Below are positions 26,790 through 35,540 of a stretch of 64,000 bases of DNA, in pieces. Position numbers and translations under genes: made by a program. Each line of letters starts with the position of its first letter. Position 1 is the stretch's first letter. The DNA comes from CAZVLE01 sp964627855. Lineage in GTDB: Bacteria; Bacillota; Dethiobacteria; DTU022. The stretch spans positions 17,793-81,792 of the forward strand of contig CAZVLE010000098.1 in assembly GCA_964627855.1 (NCBI GenBank), read 5' to 3'. A model generated the notes under the pieces. That model was not told the origin of the DNA. It did not search any database and worked only from the letters and a program-made list of their open reading frames with translations.

Positions 26790-27641
26790 TTAATTAAACA
26801 GTTGTTCTAGAAACTCATGCACTTTAGCAGAAAACTGTCTAATTAGCTGGTTATAAATTGAGGGGTGAAAATTACCGGTCCACTCATCCATAAATATTTT
26901 TTTAAATTCTATGGCAAACACAGCGAGGTTACGATGATATTGGGCAGTTAGCCTTCTTGCCAGGTAACCGCCTTTAAATATCTCATTTTCAGCAACCGAG
27001 ATTTTTCGATTATCAACTGATATTTGCTGCAGGAGTTCGAGGAAAACCCTGATATCCTGCCCGAAAACAGTTTTGTTAATGGCCTCTGTTCCCAGGTTAA
27101 TTACCGGTTTCTCATCTTCATACCAGGTCAATCTTTTTTCCCTCTGGTAACAGTAAGCATGAAGGTCAAAAATATAGGCGCGTTTAAAACGCCTGACCAG
27201 ATAAGCAGCAATAATATCCAGCAACTGGTGAAATTCGCGATATTTTTCAAGTGATTGCTCCATTTCCAGAGCTGTAAGAGGCCGTTTCCAAACATTAAGG
27301 CCCCAGGCCATGTCGGGAGTAAGAGGGATTGCCCTCGTTTCAGAGCGGTTCAGGTCGTACTCAAACCTGGAATCAAGGGCTATGACCTGGACGGGGAAAT
27401 CCCGTATAAACTGTTCAGTACCCGGATCTTCCTCCCGATAGCGATCTACGGTTCCGACCTTGAGAACCTCCTGCAGCTCTGGGCGGATACGGTTACCGGC
27501 ATGAATTGCCAAACCGGCATAAAAAGCCGGTTCCTCAAAACTAAAACCGGCTGAACCAAGAGTGGTTTTGCCATGAAAAGGAAAATCCTCTTTGTCCAGC
27601 CTGCTTTTTATCTCCGGAAGAGAATAAGTTTCTGAGTTAAC
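26790..27641 (-). CDS. N-formylglutamate amidohydrolase-like protein, no standard start codon
   Basis: Metal-dependent amidohydrolase of the N-formylglutamate deformylase family. Features: AIHAGNRIRPEL (metal-ligand His), the FDLHAYCYQRE block and NLGTE. The shortest standard start is TTG at 27512, but this would remove the conserved-looking stretch GSAGFSFEEPAFYAG. The frame is open back to the stop of the ATP-grasp gene, and a strong AAAGGAGGGG lies 5 bases before a GTT at 27641-27639, where GTG would be expected; from there the protein has 283 residues. Either an unusual start, a mutation or a base-call error. Last gene of an operon with the ATP-grasp gene. Confidence 0.72.
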   Translation of the reverse strand, partial: VNSETYSLPEIKSRLDKEDFPFHGKTTLGSAGFSFEEPAFYAGLAIHAGNRIRPELQEVLKVGTVDRYREEDPGTEQFIRDFPVQVIALDSRFEYDLNRSETRAIPLTPDMAWGLNVWKRPLTALEMEQSLEKYREFHQLLDIIAAYLVRRFKRAYIFDLHAYCYQREKRLTWYEDEKPVINLGTEAINKTVFGQDIRVFLELLQQISVDNRKISVAENEIFKGGYLARRLTAQYHRNLAVFAIEFKKIFMDEWTGNFHPSIYNQLIRQFSAKVHEFLEQLFN

Positions 27642-27674
27642 TTTGACCCCTCCTTTATAGTGGTTCCTTAAAAT

Positions 27675-29051
27675 TTATTCAAGATCTTTCTTCTTGACAA
27701 CACCCATGGTCGGCACAATTCCTCCACCTGCGCTAACATTGATGATTGATCTATCCGAAACCCGGGTGATTGTCCCGCCGTACTTACCGGTAAATGCAAA
27801 GGGGTTAATGTTGACTTTTTTCAGTTTCAACTTGACCCCGCCATCAATTTCCGGAAATATTTCCTGGGGGATGTTGACATATTCCTGCACAACCCAGTCT
27901 TCAGATTTTAGATGTTTATCTATAAGCTGATCCCAGGTTTTTTGATCCGTTTCCCGGCCGAGGAAAACATCTTTACCTCCGTATGAAGAAGCTTTCTTGA
28001 TTACCAGTTTATCCCTGTTGTCCGCCGTAAAGCGACAGAGGTCTACGGTATAACCATTATAGGTTACCTTGGAGTCGGAAAGAATTTTCGTCCAGGGAAT
28101 GGTCTTTTTTATGACTTCCAACTCTTCACGGTCATAGATGGATTGAAAACGTTCATCTGTTAAAAGATCAAGGATCTTTTTGTTGCCGACGATAAAAGAG
28201 CGATAGGGATTACACATGCAGGCCAGTTTATTTTTAACTCCCTTAATGTAGTCTCCCACTTCATCAATTTTATCAACCAGCTCCCTGGTTATAACCCGTC
28301 GATAAATAAGGTGAACAGGCTCACTTTCAGCAAACATGTGATCACCATCAATGACAAACTTTTGGGGGCTGGTGATCAGCGCCTTAAGACCCTTGCTCTC
28401 AAAAAACTCCTTGATCAAAACGAATTCATCCGCGGTAACCAACCCTTCCCAATCCACAATAGCTATGGTGGGCTTCTCGGGAAAGTGAGGATGTTCCAAC
28501 CTGAATTCCCTGTAACAACTGCGAATAGCCTGGAAAAATCTCTCCTGGCGGCTAATATACTCAAACTTCCAATGGTCGATGAAGTTATAACTGTTTAGAA
28601 TAGTTCTGAACCCTTCTTCCAGGACGTCAGAATAGGCTATGCCGGCAGGAGAATCACAGTTAAACTCCAGAAATTTTATTTCATAATCATTCATAAAAGC
28701 ATCGAGCCGCGAAATAACCAGAGCAAAACTGTAGTCGGGCTCGATCTGAAATAGTTCATGCTCATGATCGCTGAATTTCATGATCCTCTTGACTTCATCA
28801 TTTTGCAGGTAAAGCTGAATAAACTTGTTTAGAGCACTGCTGATTTTCTCAACGGTGTGTTGAAGCTGCCGCCCCTGTTTCGGAGAAATAAAGTTAGGCT
28901 TAAGCAGGGTCGGCATTGGCTCACCATTAAAAGTGCAGCGCCTCTGCAAGAGAAATTTGCGTAAGCTTTCATATTGGGCCGGAGCTTTACTGTCATCGCT
29001 TGAGAGTTCGATTAGCATAGACATATTTACATTAGCCATCTGATCTATCAT
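27675..29051 (-). CDS. ATP-grasp family ligase (circularly permuted/glutathionylspermidine synthase-like)
   Basis: A 458-residue enzyme. Visible ATP-grasp features: FLEFNCDSPAGIAYSD (about 150-166), VIKKASSYGGKDVFLG (nucleotide-binding lysine and glycine loop), WVVQEYVNIP and the closing GGIVPTMG, in the order seen in circularly permuted ATP-grasp proteins related to glutathionylspermidine synthase. Such enzymes join a carboxylate to an amine using ATP. ATG at 29051 follows GGGGAG at 9 bases and overlaps the end of the upstream membrane-protein gene by 20 bases. Coupled with the amidohydrolase downstream, it suggests formation and trimming of an amide-linked small molecule, but the product is unknown. 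Confidence 0.78.
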   Translation of the reverse strand: MIDQMANVNMSMLIELSSDDSKAPAQYESLRKFLLQRRCTFNGEPMPTLLKPNFISPKQGRQLQHTVEKISSALNKFIQLYLQNDEVKRIMKFSDHEHELFQIEPDYSFALVISRLDAFMNDYEIKFLEFNCDSPAGIAYSDVLEEGFRTILNSYNFIDHWKFEYISRQERFFQAIRSCYREFRLEHPHFPEKPTIAIVDWEGLVTADEFVLIKEFFESKGLKALITSPQKFVIDGDHMFAESEPVHLIYRRVITRELVDKIDEVGDYIKGVKNKLACMCNPYRSFIVGNKKILDLLTDERFQSIYDREELEVIKKTIPWTKILSDSKVTYNGYTVDLCRFTADNRDKLVIKKASSYGGKDVFLGRETDQKTWDQLIDKHLKSEDWVVQEYVNIPQEIFPEIDGGVKLKLKKVNINPFAFTGKYGGTITRVSDRSIINVSAGGGIVPTMGVVKKKDLE

Positions 29052-29502
29052 TATCTTCAGCTCCCCGCATAAGGTTTTCAGCACCATGCCAGGCAAAAAC
29101 GCCTGATGGAAACAAACCCTGCCTAAAAAGCATGCGCATTGCCATAACTGCCCCTGTCAAGCCAATCAGGAAGTATAAAACATGTAAAAAATCTATAAGA
29201 CCCATCATTATACACTGCACCCCAATCCAGATCATCAAAGCCCAGGAAAATACTGAGCTGATATAAGCCTGGTATGGTAATCTTTTATATGCAGTTATGG
29301 CACTGAAGGTATGACCAAGACCTATAACTAGAAAGAGAATCAGTGATGGAACAAAGTAACTGCTAAAGGGCGATCCTTCCAAATGCGCAGCAGGTATTCC
29401 CAGGGGCTCATGAGGATCCAGCATCCCGGCCAGACCACCGAATAAAGCACCGATGCCGACAAAAACATGCATGATTATAAAAAAACGGTAGTATTTATTC
29501 AT
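29032..29502 (-). CDS. Four-helix membrane protein of unknown function
   Basis: A 156-residue integral membrane protein with about four membrane helices (residues about 5-27, 48-70, 82-104, 108-125) and a short polar tail. No family is recognised. It opens the operon with the ATP-grasp and amidohydrolase genes, overlapping the former by 20 bases, so it may anchor or transport the product of those enzymes. That link is inference from gene order only. Confidence 0.75.
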   Translation of the reverse strand: MNKYYRFFIIMHVFVGIGALFGGLAGMLDPHEPLGIPAAHLEGSPFSSYFVPSLILFLVIGLGHTFSAITAYKRLPYQAYISSVFSWALMIWIGVQCIMMGLIDFLHVLYFLIGLTGAVMAMRMLFRQGLFPSGVFAWHGAENLMRGAEDNDRSDG

Positions 29503-29612
29503 GAAATGATTATACAGTAAAAACTGGTGTGATAATACTTCTTCTTGACATCATATCATTAATTTCCAAGCTGTGGTAGAATGGTCCTAATTGTTTTTGA
29601 GAGGAAAACCTA

Positions 29613-30203
29613 ATGTTAAAAATGTTTACAATTTTTTTATTTACAATTTTAGGATGGAAACTTCAGGGGCAGATGCCCGCCGATATAAAAAAATGTATTA
29701 TCGTTGCTGCGCCTCATACCAGCAATTACGATTTCCTTTTAGCGGTAGCCAGCTTCTACAAGATGAGTCTTCCTGTTAAGTACCTGATTAAGAAAGAATG
29801 GTTAAACTTTTTCCTCTTTAAAGGAATGTTTAAAGCCTCAGGAGCCCTTGGAGTTGACAGATCAAAAAGCAATACAATGGTTGACGCATTGGCTGACCTG
29901 ATCGATTCATCAAACGAGAATATTACCTTAATGATTTCACCTGAAGGCACCAGGAAACTAGTTAGTAAATGGAAAACAGGTTTCTACTATACCGCGTTAA
30001 AAGCCAGGGTGCCCATCGTCTTGAGCAGCCTGGATTATGCCAAAAAAGTTGCCGCTATCGGGCCGAGTTTCATGCCCAGCGGCTGCTTTAGAAGAGATAT
30101 GCAGATTATAAAAAACTACTATCAAGACATCACCCCAAAATACCCGGAAAACTTCAGCCTGAATATCTATCTGCCTGATAAAAATGCACTTTGTGCCAGT
30201 TGA
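29613..30203 (+). CDS. 1-acyl-sn-glycerol-3-phosphate acyltransferase family protein
   Basis: PlsC-type acyltransferase (196 aa). The acyltransferase motifs are HTSNYDF (H-x4-D, residues about 36-42) and SPEGTRK (about 110). It transfers an acyl chain to a glycerol-phosphate lipid or a related acceptor at the membrane; the N-terminus has one hydrophobic segment. A good GAGAGG site precedes the ATG. It is a single gene, divergent from the membrane/ATP-grasp operon and convergent with the formiminotransferase gene. Confidence 0.83.
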   Translation: MLKMFTIFLFTILGWKLQGQMPADIKKCIIVAAPHTSNYDFLLAVASFYKMSLPVKYLIKKEWLNFFLFKGMFKASGALGVDRSKSNTMVDALADLIDSSNENITLMISPEGTRKLVSKWKTGFYYTALKARVPIVLSSLDYAKKVAAIGPSFMPSGCFRRDMQIIKNYYQDITPKYPENFSLNIYLPDKNALCAS

Positions 30204-30230
30204 CGGTCGGCTGCTTCTGGTCATATGGTA

Positions 30231-31121
30231 CTATTCCAGAAGACTGGTTTCAATAACCTGATTTACAGAAAAATCATGTATTTGTAAATAAAACCTGACA
30301 ACCTCTTCCAGTGCACATAAAGGTAGCGGGCCGACAAATTCGGCGGCAGCAATAGAAACACCATATCTCGCCGCTTCAAAACGAATTGTTTCCATCACCC
30401 TGTGGATGGGAGTTTTGATATAATTGGTCAGGTTCATAGATACCTGAACCATATTTTTGTCACTCAGGGTTACCGCAATAGCCCTGACAAAGCGGTAACC
30501 ACCACCGAGGTGGCGGATTTCCCTGGCAATCTTCTCGGCAATTGAGATGTCGGTTGTATCAAGATTTACGTTAAAAGCGACCAGCGGAAACCTCACTCCC
30601 ACAGCAGTCGCCCCCGTTCGGGAGTTAAATTCAGCCGGACCTGCATCAGGAACCCAGGCAGGTTGCCTTAATTTTTCTACCAGTGCTTCATACTGACCTT
30701 TTCTGATAGTAGCAAGATTTTTTCTGTCAGGAACTTTTGCAGCATCCTCATAGTAATATACAGGCACTCCCTTTTCACCAAGGTAACCACCAAAGCTCCT
30801 GGCAATACCTACAGCTTCATCAGCAGTGACATTGCGAACCGGAATAAAAGGGACAACGTCAAGCGCACCCATACGCGGGTGATCACCGCTGTGAGTTCTC
30901 ATATCGATGTTCTCAAGACACAGGTCAGCAAGTGCCTTTGATGCGGTAAGCACTTTTTCGGGCTCACCCAGATAGCTGAAAACAGAACGGTGGTGGTCAC
31001 GATCAGATGAGACTTCGAGCAACTTGACACCACCTGTATCGCTGACTGCAGTGGCTATTATCTCGATCAGCTTTTCATCTTTTCCCTCACTAATATTGGG
31101 TACACACATCAATATTTTCAA
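30231..31121 (-). CDS. ftcD: Glutamate formimidoyltransferase
   Basis: Transfers the formimino group of N-formimino-glutamate to tetrahydrofolate in histidine breakdown (296 aa). Family signatures are clear: MKILMCVPNISEG at the start, RTHSGDHPRMGALDVVPFIPV with the catalytic His region, GARFPLVAFNVNLDT-like VRFPLVAFNVNLDTTD, and VQVSMNLTNY. It lacks a C-terminal cyclodeaminase domain, as usual for bacterial stand-alone forms. Start TTG with GGGGGTGAT upstream. No other his-degradation gene is in the window. Confidence 0.92.
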   Translation of the reverse strand: MKILMCVPNISEGKDEKLIEIIATAVSDTGGVKLLEVSSDRDHHRSVFSYLGEPEKVLTASKALADLCLENIDMRTHSGDHPRMGALDVVPFIPVRNVTADEAVGIARSFGGYLGEKGVPVYYYEDAAKVPDRKNLATIRKGQYEALVEKLRQPAWVPDAGPAEFNSRTGATAVGVRFPLVAFNVNLDTTDISIAEKIAREIRHLGGGYRFVRAIAVTLSDKNMVQVSMNLTNYIKTPIHRVMETIRFEAARYGVSIAAAEFVGPLPLCALEEVVRFYLQIHDFSVNQVIETSLLE

Positions 31122-31295
31122 AGGTGATCACCCCCTGTAAAGCTATTGGTTATCGAGGCTACCGCTCAAAAAAGAAACACCACTCTCAATTTCTCGATAA
31201 GATCATATCAAGCCGGAAGCTTTAGTGTCAATGGCGATAGATCAATATTGCTCAAGCCTATCTTAGTAAGCCGGTACTGAAATGATGTTTAGGCC

Positions 31296-31311
31296 ACGGC
31301 TATATAGCCGT
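31296..31311. promoter_or_regulatory. 16-bp perfect palindrome upstream of asnS
   Basis: ACGGCTATATAGCCGT is a perfect palindrome ending six bases before the -35 hexamer of the likely asnS promoter. Placement suggests an operator or a terminator for upstream transcription (CTTTCTT follows). Confidence 0.45.
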
Positions 31312-31316
31312 CTTTC

Positions 31317-31344
31317 TTGCAGTTTACCCCCTTTCAGGTATACT
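31317..31344 (+). promoter_or_regulatory. Promoter for asnS
   Basis: TTGCAG (31317-31322) and TATACT (31339-31344), 16 bases apart, place the start of transcription about 17 bases before the ATG. This leaves no room for a T-box leader, and no T-box sequence (GGGTGGNACCGCG) is visible. Confidence 0.6.
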
Positions 31345-31367
31345 GGTATTTAGCGGGAGGGATTGGT

Positions 31368-32762
31368 ATGGAAAAAATCACAGTTAGTAAACTGGTCCGT
31401 AACATGGCAGACTATGAAGGTAAGATAGTGTCTTTGGAGGGCTGGGTCAGAAGTAACCGCAACCAGAAATCCTTCGGCTTTATATCCTTAAACGATGGAA
31501 CCCATTTCAACTCAGCACAGATAGTCTATGAAAAAGAGTTACTCAATAATTTTGATCAGATCGCCAAGCTTGGTGTCGGATCAGCGGTAAGTCTTGGCGG
31601 TAAAATGGTTCTTACCCCTGAAGCAAAACAACCTTTCGAAATTAAAGCGCAATTCATAAATATAGAAGGAGCAGCTGAACCTGACTACCCGATTCAACCT
31701 AAACGGCACAGCCGTGAATTTTTAAGAGAAGTCGCCCACCTACGACCCAGAACCAATCTCTTTTCAGCAGTGTTTAGAGTTCGTTCAGCCCTTGCTCATG
31801 CTGTTCATCTATTCTTCAGGCAAAAAGAATTTCTTTACCTGCACACACCGATCATCACCGCGAATGATGCAGAAGGAGCCGGAGAACTTTTCAGGGTTAC
31901 CACCCTCGACCCTGATAACCCTTCCCTGACTGCAGATGGATCTACGGACTATTCTGCCGACTTTTTTGGGAAAAAAACTAACCTTACCGTCAGCGGCCAG
32001 CTGGAAGCCGAGGCTTATGCCCTGGCTTTTAAAAATGTCTATACTTTCGGGCCGACCTTTAGGGCGGAAAACTCCAACACAGCCCGTCATGCGGCAGAAT
32101 TTTGGATGATTGAGCCAGAAATTGCTTTTGCCGATCTCGTTGATAACATGAACCTGGCAGAAGAAATGATGAAAGCCCTGATCAACTTTCTCCTTGAAGA
32201 AGCCCCCGATGAAATGGCTTTATTTAACAATTTTGTTGAAAAAGGTCTTTTAGAAAAATTGCAGGCAATAGCATCTGCAAAGTTTGCCCGGATCAGTTAC
32301 AGCGAAGCAATCAACATTTTACTTAAGGCAAATGAAAATTTTAGTTTCCCTGTCGAGTGGGGTAAAGATCTGCAAACTGAGCATGAAAGATATCTGACCG
32401 AAAGGGTCTTCAAAAAACCACTATTCGTAACCGATTACCCGGCAGATATCAAGGCTTTTTACATGCGTCTTAATGATGACCGTAAAACTGTTGCCGCCAT
32501 GGACTTGCTAGTTCCTGGCGTAGGTGAAATTATCGGAGGCAGCCAGAGAGAGGAACGAATAGACCTGCTCAAGCAGAGAATGGCTGCTATGAATATCAGT
32601 CAAAAAGACCTTCAGTGGTACCTGGACCTGAGGAAGTATGGAGGAGTTAGACATTCCGGTTTTGGGCTTGGGTTTGAAAGGGCGATCATGTACTTTACCG
32701 GCATCAGCAACATCAGGGATGTAATTCCCTTTCCAAGAACTGTTCATTCCTGTGATTTTTAA
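31368..32762 (+). CDS. asnS: Asparagine--tRNA ligase
   Basis: Class IIb aminoacyl-tRNA synthetase (464 aa) charging tRNA-Asn. Residues about 1-110 are the OB-fold anticodon-binding domain (EGWVRSNRNQKSFGFISLNDGT); motif 2 is FGPTFRAENSNTARHAAEFW and motif 3 is GFGLGFERAIMYFTG near the C-terminus, ending RDVIPFPR. AsnRS-type residues such as MIEPEIAF fit this over AspRS. ATG at 31368 has GGGAGG 7 bases upstream; the frame extends further but without support. Confidence 0.95.
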   Translation: MEKITVSKLVRNMADYEGKIVSLEGWVRSNRNQKSFGFISLNDGTHFNSAQIVYEKELLNNFDQIAKLGVGSAVSLGGKMVLTPEAKQPFEIKAQFINIEGAAEPDYPIQPKRHSREFLREVAHLRPRTNLFSAVFRVRSALAHAVHLFFRQKEFLYLHTPIITANDAEGAGELFRVTTLDPDNPSLTADGSTDYSADFFGKKTNLTVSGQLEAEAYALAFKNVYTFGPTFRAENSNTARHAAEFWMIEPEIAFADLVDNMNLAEEMMKALINFLLEEAPDEMALFNNFVEKGLLEKLQAIASAKFARISYSEAINILLKANENFSFPVEWGKDLQTEHERYLTERVFKKPLFVTDYPADIKAFYMRLNDDRKTVAAMDLLVPGVGEIIGGSQREERIDLLKQRMAAMNISQKDLQWYLDLRKYGGVRHSGFGLGFERAIMYFTGISNIRDVIPFPRTVHSCDF

Positions 32763-32780
32763 TTGATCTAAGTACCCTTT

Positions 32781-34184
32781 ATGATTCGCTGGAAAACAAA
32801 GAGGACAATGACGCAAATAAAACCAACTTCACTACCGCTGGCCGGTCAATTATTATTCGCTTCAGGAAGCGCCGGATTTACTATGCTCGAGCGCTTGATT
32901 TTGCTTTATATGCCCTTCTACTACCTTCCCCCGGCAGAACTAAATCTGGAGAATCTTATCCCAGAGGACACTTACTTCGGCATCGTCACTGCCCTGGGAG
33001 CTGCCCTATTGATTGGCCGTTTATTTGACGGCTTTGCCGATCCGATTATTGCCTCTCTGAGCGATAATAACAGTTCAACTCTTGGTCGCCGCAAATTCTT
33101 TTTATTGCTGGGGGGATTACCACTGGCCGCTTTTACGCTGTTAGTTTTTTTCCCGCCCTCTGTTTCCGGGCTATCAAATCTGAACAGCTTATGGCTCGGT
33201 CTCTGCATGGCTCTTTTTTACCTCTTCTTCACAGCTTATGTCAATCCTTATCTGGCCCTGCTACCTGAACTTGGACACAGCAATGCTTTACGGATTAACC
33301 TTTCAACCCTGATCGCCTTTTTCGGATTATTGGGAATGGTTTTGGTAGCCATCTTGCTTCCGATAATCATCAGTGACATTCAAGCCTCGGGAGTTGAAAC
33401 AAGAACAGCTTACAGGCAAGTGATCATGATATTTGCCGCTATTTCGGCAGTTCTCCTCTACACTGCGACTCTCGGTTTCAATGAGAAGGTGCATTGTCAT
33501 CCTGCTAAAGCACCAAAAATAAGCGCCTGGCAATCTCTGCGCCAGACTTACAAAATAAAGGCCTTTCGCATTTTCCTCTGCGGAGAACTGTTCCTCCAGT
33601 TTGCCATGAACCTGGTCACGCTCGGCCTGATTTATTATGCGGTGGTTATTTTTCAGCGGGAAGAACGTTTCATGACTGTCCTGGCTGCTTTGACTATTGG
33701 CGGGGCTTTGCTTTTTTTCCCCCTGGTTAACCTGATTGCCAAGAAAGTGGGGAAAAAGAAAGTGATCACCACCGGTGTGCTCAGCCTAATGCTAAGCGGG
33801 TTGACTATCTTTATCTTCTCTTTTAACATGACCGGCATCTATTTTTATTTAAGCATAGCTATGTTTATATTGGCCGGTTTTCCCCTGGCGGTTCTCACTA
33901 TCCTGATAAATCCAACCATTGCCGATCTGGCCAGGGCCGATAATAAAAAAACCGGCCAGCGTCGTGAAGCAATGTTTTTCGGGGCCCGGGCCATACCACT
34001 TAAGCTGACGATAGCTCTTGCCGGAGTTGTTTTCGCTTACCTGCTTTCAGCTTTCGGCAAAGATATTGCCCAGTCACTGGGCGTACAGTTGAGTGCCCTC
34101 GTTGTCGCGATTGCCGCTGCCTGCAGTTTTGTTTTCTTCAACCTATACCCTGAGGAAGAGGTCCTGAAAGAACTGGGTGAGTAA
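32781..34184 (+). CDS. MFS transporter, GPH cation symporter-like
   Basis: Twelve-helix carrier (467 aa) of the glycoside-pentoside-hexuronide (MFS_2) group. The GRLFDGFADPIIASLSDNNSSTLGRRKF segment (shown as motif: R-x-x-D-G-x-x-D-P then G-R-R) carries the acidic residues used for cation-coupled sugar symport in this group. It follows asnS by 18 bases and may be read through from it. The exact start is uncertain: ATG 32781 or ATG 32808; neither has an ideal site. Substrate unknown. Confidence 0.82.
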   Translation: MIRWKTKRTMTQIKPTSLPLAGQLLFASGSAGFTMLERLILLYMPFYYLPPAELNLENLIPEDTYFGIVTALGAALLIGRLFDGFADPIIASLSDNNSSTLGRRKFFLLLGGLPLAAFTLLVFFPPSVSGLSNLNSLWLGLCMALFYLFFTAYVNPYLALLPELGHSNALRINLSTLIAFFGLLGMVLVAILLPIIISDIQASGVETRTAYRQVIMIFAAISAVLLYTATLGFNEKVHCHPAKAPKISAWQSLRQTYKIKAFRIFLCGELFLQFAMNLVTLGLIYYAVVIFQREERFMTVLAALTIGGALLFFPLVNLIAKKVGKKKVITTGVLSLMLSGLTIFIFSFNMTGIYFYLSIAMFILAGFPLAVLTILINPTIADLARADNKKTGQRREAMFFGARAIPLKLTIALAGVVFAYLLSAFGKDIAQSLGVQLSALVVAIAAACSFVFFNLYPEEEVLKELGE

Positions 34185-34220
34185 ACCGGGGGAAAAGCAT
34201 GAGCCTGGCAGGTAAATTTG

Positions 34221-35537
34221 CTAACCCAGCCTGCCTTTCAAATCGTCGATAAATTGTCTCGCAGTTCGGCCGGAACGGGCATTGTGCCACAACACCCACC
34301 TGGTGGCCAGCTCATGCAGTTCAGAACGATCAATTTTGATACCACTCTTAGCAGCCATATCCTCGACAATATTTAGAAATTCCAATTTGCCTGGCGCAGG
34401 ATAGACCAGTTTTATACCAAAGCGATCGGCCAGAGAAAGTTTTTCCTGGTAAGTATCCTGCACACCTACTTCATCTGTTACTCTATCTCCAAAAAACTCT
34501 CTGACCAGATTCCTGCGGTTCGAGGTAGCATACACCAGAACGTTCTCGGGTGGTTTGGCAACACTACCTTCGAGTAGAGCTTTCAGTTCTTTATACTCCG
34601 TCTCATCTTCCTCAAAAGACAAATCGTCTATAAAAATGATAAACCGCTGGGGTCGGCCATCAATAGCTGCGATAACAGAATGAAGGCTAAGTAAATCATG
34701 CTTCGAAATTTCAAGCAATCTTAATCCCTGTCGGCCAAATAGATGAACCAGGCTCTTGATAGTTGAAGATTTTCCTGTACCGCGATCCCCATAGAGCAGT
34801 ACATTGTTTGCCTTGCGCCCTTCCACGAACTGTCTGGTATTGCGGGTGACCTCTTTTTTCTGATCTTCATAGCCAACTAGATCTTTTATTCTGATCGGAT
34901 CCGGCTTAGCCACCCCGCAGAGTCCCGATCTTTCTCCCATGGCATTCCAGCGAAAAGCCCAAAAGCGACCGAATATCCCGCTTCCGGTTTTATGAAGAAA
35001 AGCGTGGAGCTTTTCAGTCTCCTCGGACCAGTCAGAAGCACTGGCCAGACAATGCTTGATTGCAGCCTGCTCGCAGCTATAATATCCCATATGAGAGTTT
35101 TCACTAGAAACATTTGCTTTTAAATGTTCAAAACCGGGGAAATATTCATCGAGGTGATACAACTTCCGTATATGTCGAAGGAGTAACAGCAAATCAAAAT
35201 CATAGACAACCTTCAATAGCCGGAGATCATGCTTTAAAGCTTCAAGAAGTAAACTGTCAAGGTTGGCATATATTTCACCCTCTGCAGCAAGGCTGAAAGC
35301 ATTTTCTGATTCAGTGATAGAGTCCAGGAGGTGGTTTCTGAACAGATCGATGTCAGATAGATTATTGCTCGTCGGCCGGGCAAGCAGCTTAGCCAGCATG
35401 TCAAAGCATGTTTCAACAGCAGATTTTCTTTTTTCAGCAACCTGCCCGAGCAGTTCCTTAAAATCCAGGAGAATGGGATCTCTAAAAATATCCCTGTAAA
35501 GGGTCAGACATTGGATGGCCTTTAAAACATTTTGCAC
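34221..35537 (-). CDS. DUF815 family AAA+ ATP-binding protein
   Basis: A 438-residue P-loop protein of the DUF815 family. The N-terminal half (1-200) is helical; the C-terminal half has Walker A GDRGTGKSST (about 250), Walker B RFIIFIDDLSFE (about 302) and the sensor-like YATSNRRNLVREFF. These proteins are widespread in Firmicutes, and their function is not established. Start GTG. It lies 3 bases downstream of the zinc-ribbon protein gene, so the two are translationally close and may act together. Confidence 0.85.
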   Translation of the reverse strand: MQNVLKAIQCLTLYRDIFRDPILLDFKELLGQVAEKRKSAVETCFDMLAKLLARPTSNNLSDIDLFRNHLLDSITESENAFSLAAEGEIYANLDSLLLEALKHDLRLLKVVYDFDLLLLLRHIRKLYHLDEYFPGFEHLKANVSSENSHMGYYSCEQAAIKHCLASASDWSEETEKLHAFLHKTGSGIFGRFWAFRWNAMGERSGLCGVAKPDPIRIKDLVGYEDQKKEVTRNTRQFVEGRKANNVLLYGDRGTGKSSTIKSLVHLFGRQGLRLLEISKHDLLSLHSVIAAIDGRPQRFIIFIDDLSFEEDETEYKELKALLEGSVAKPPENVLVYATSNRRNLVREFFGDRVTDEVGVQDTYQEKLSLADRFGIKLVYPAPGKLEFLNIVEDMAAKSGIKIDRSELHELATRWVLWHNARSGRTARQFIDDLKGRLG

Positions 35538-35540
35538 AGT

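Noticed and set aside
31122..31367. Possible T-box leader for asnS
   Set aside because: No T-box sequence, and the promoter leaves only about 17 bases of leader.
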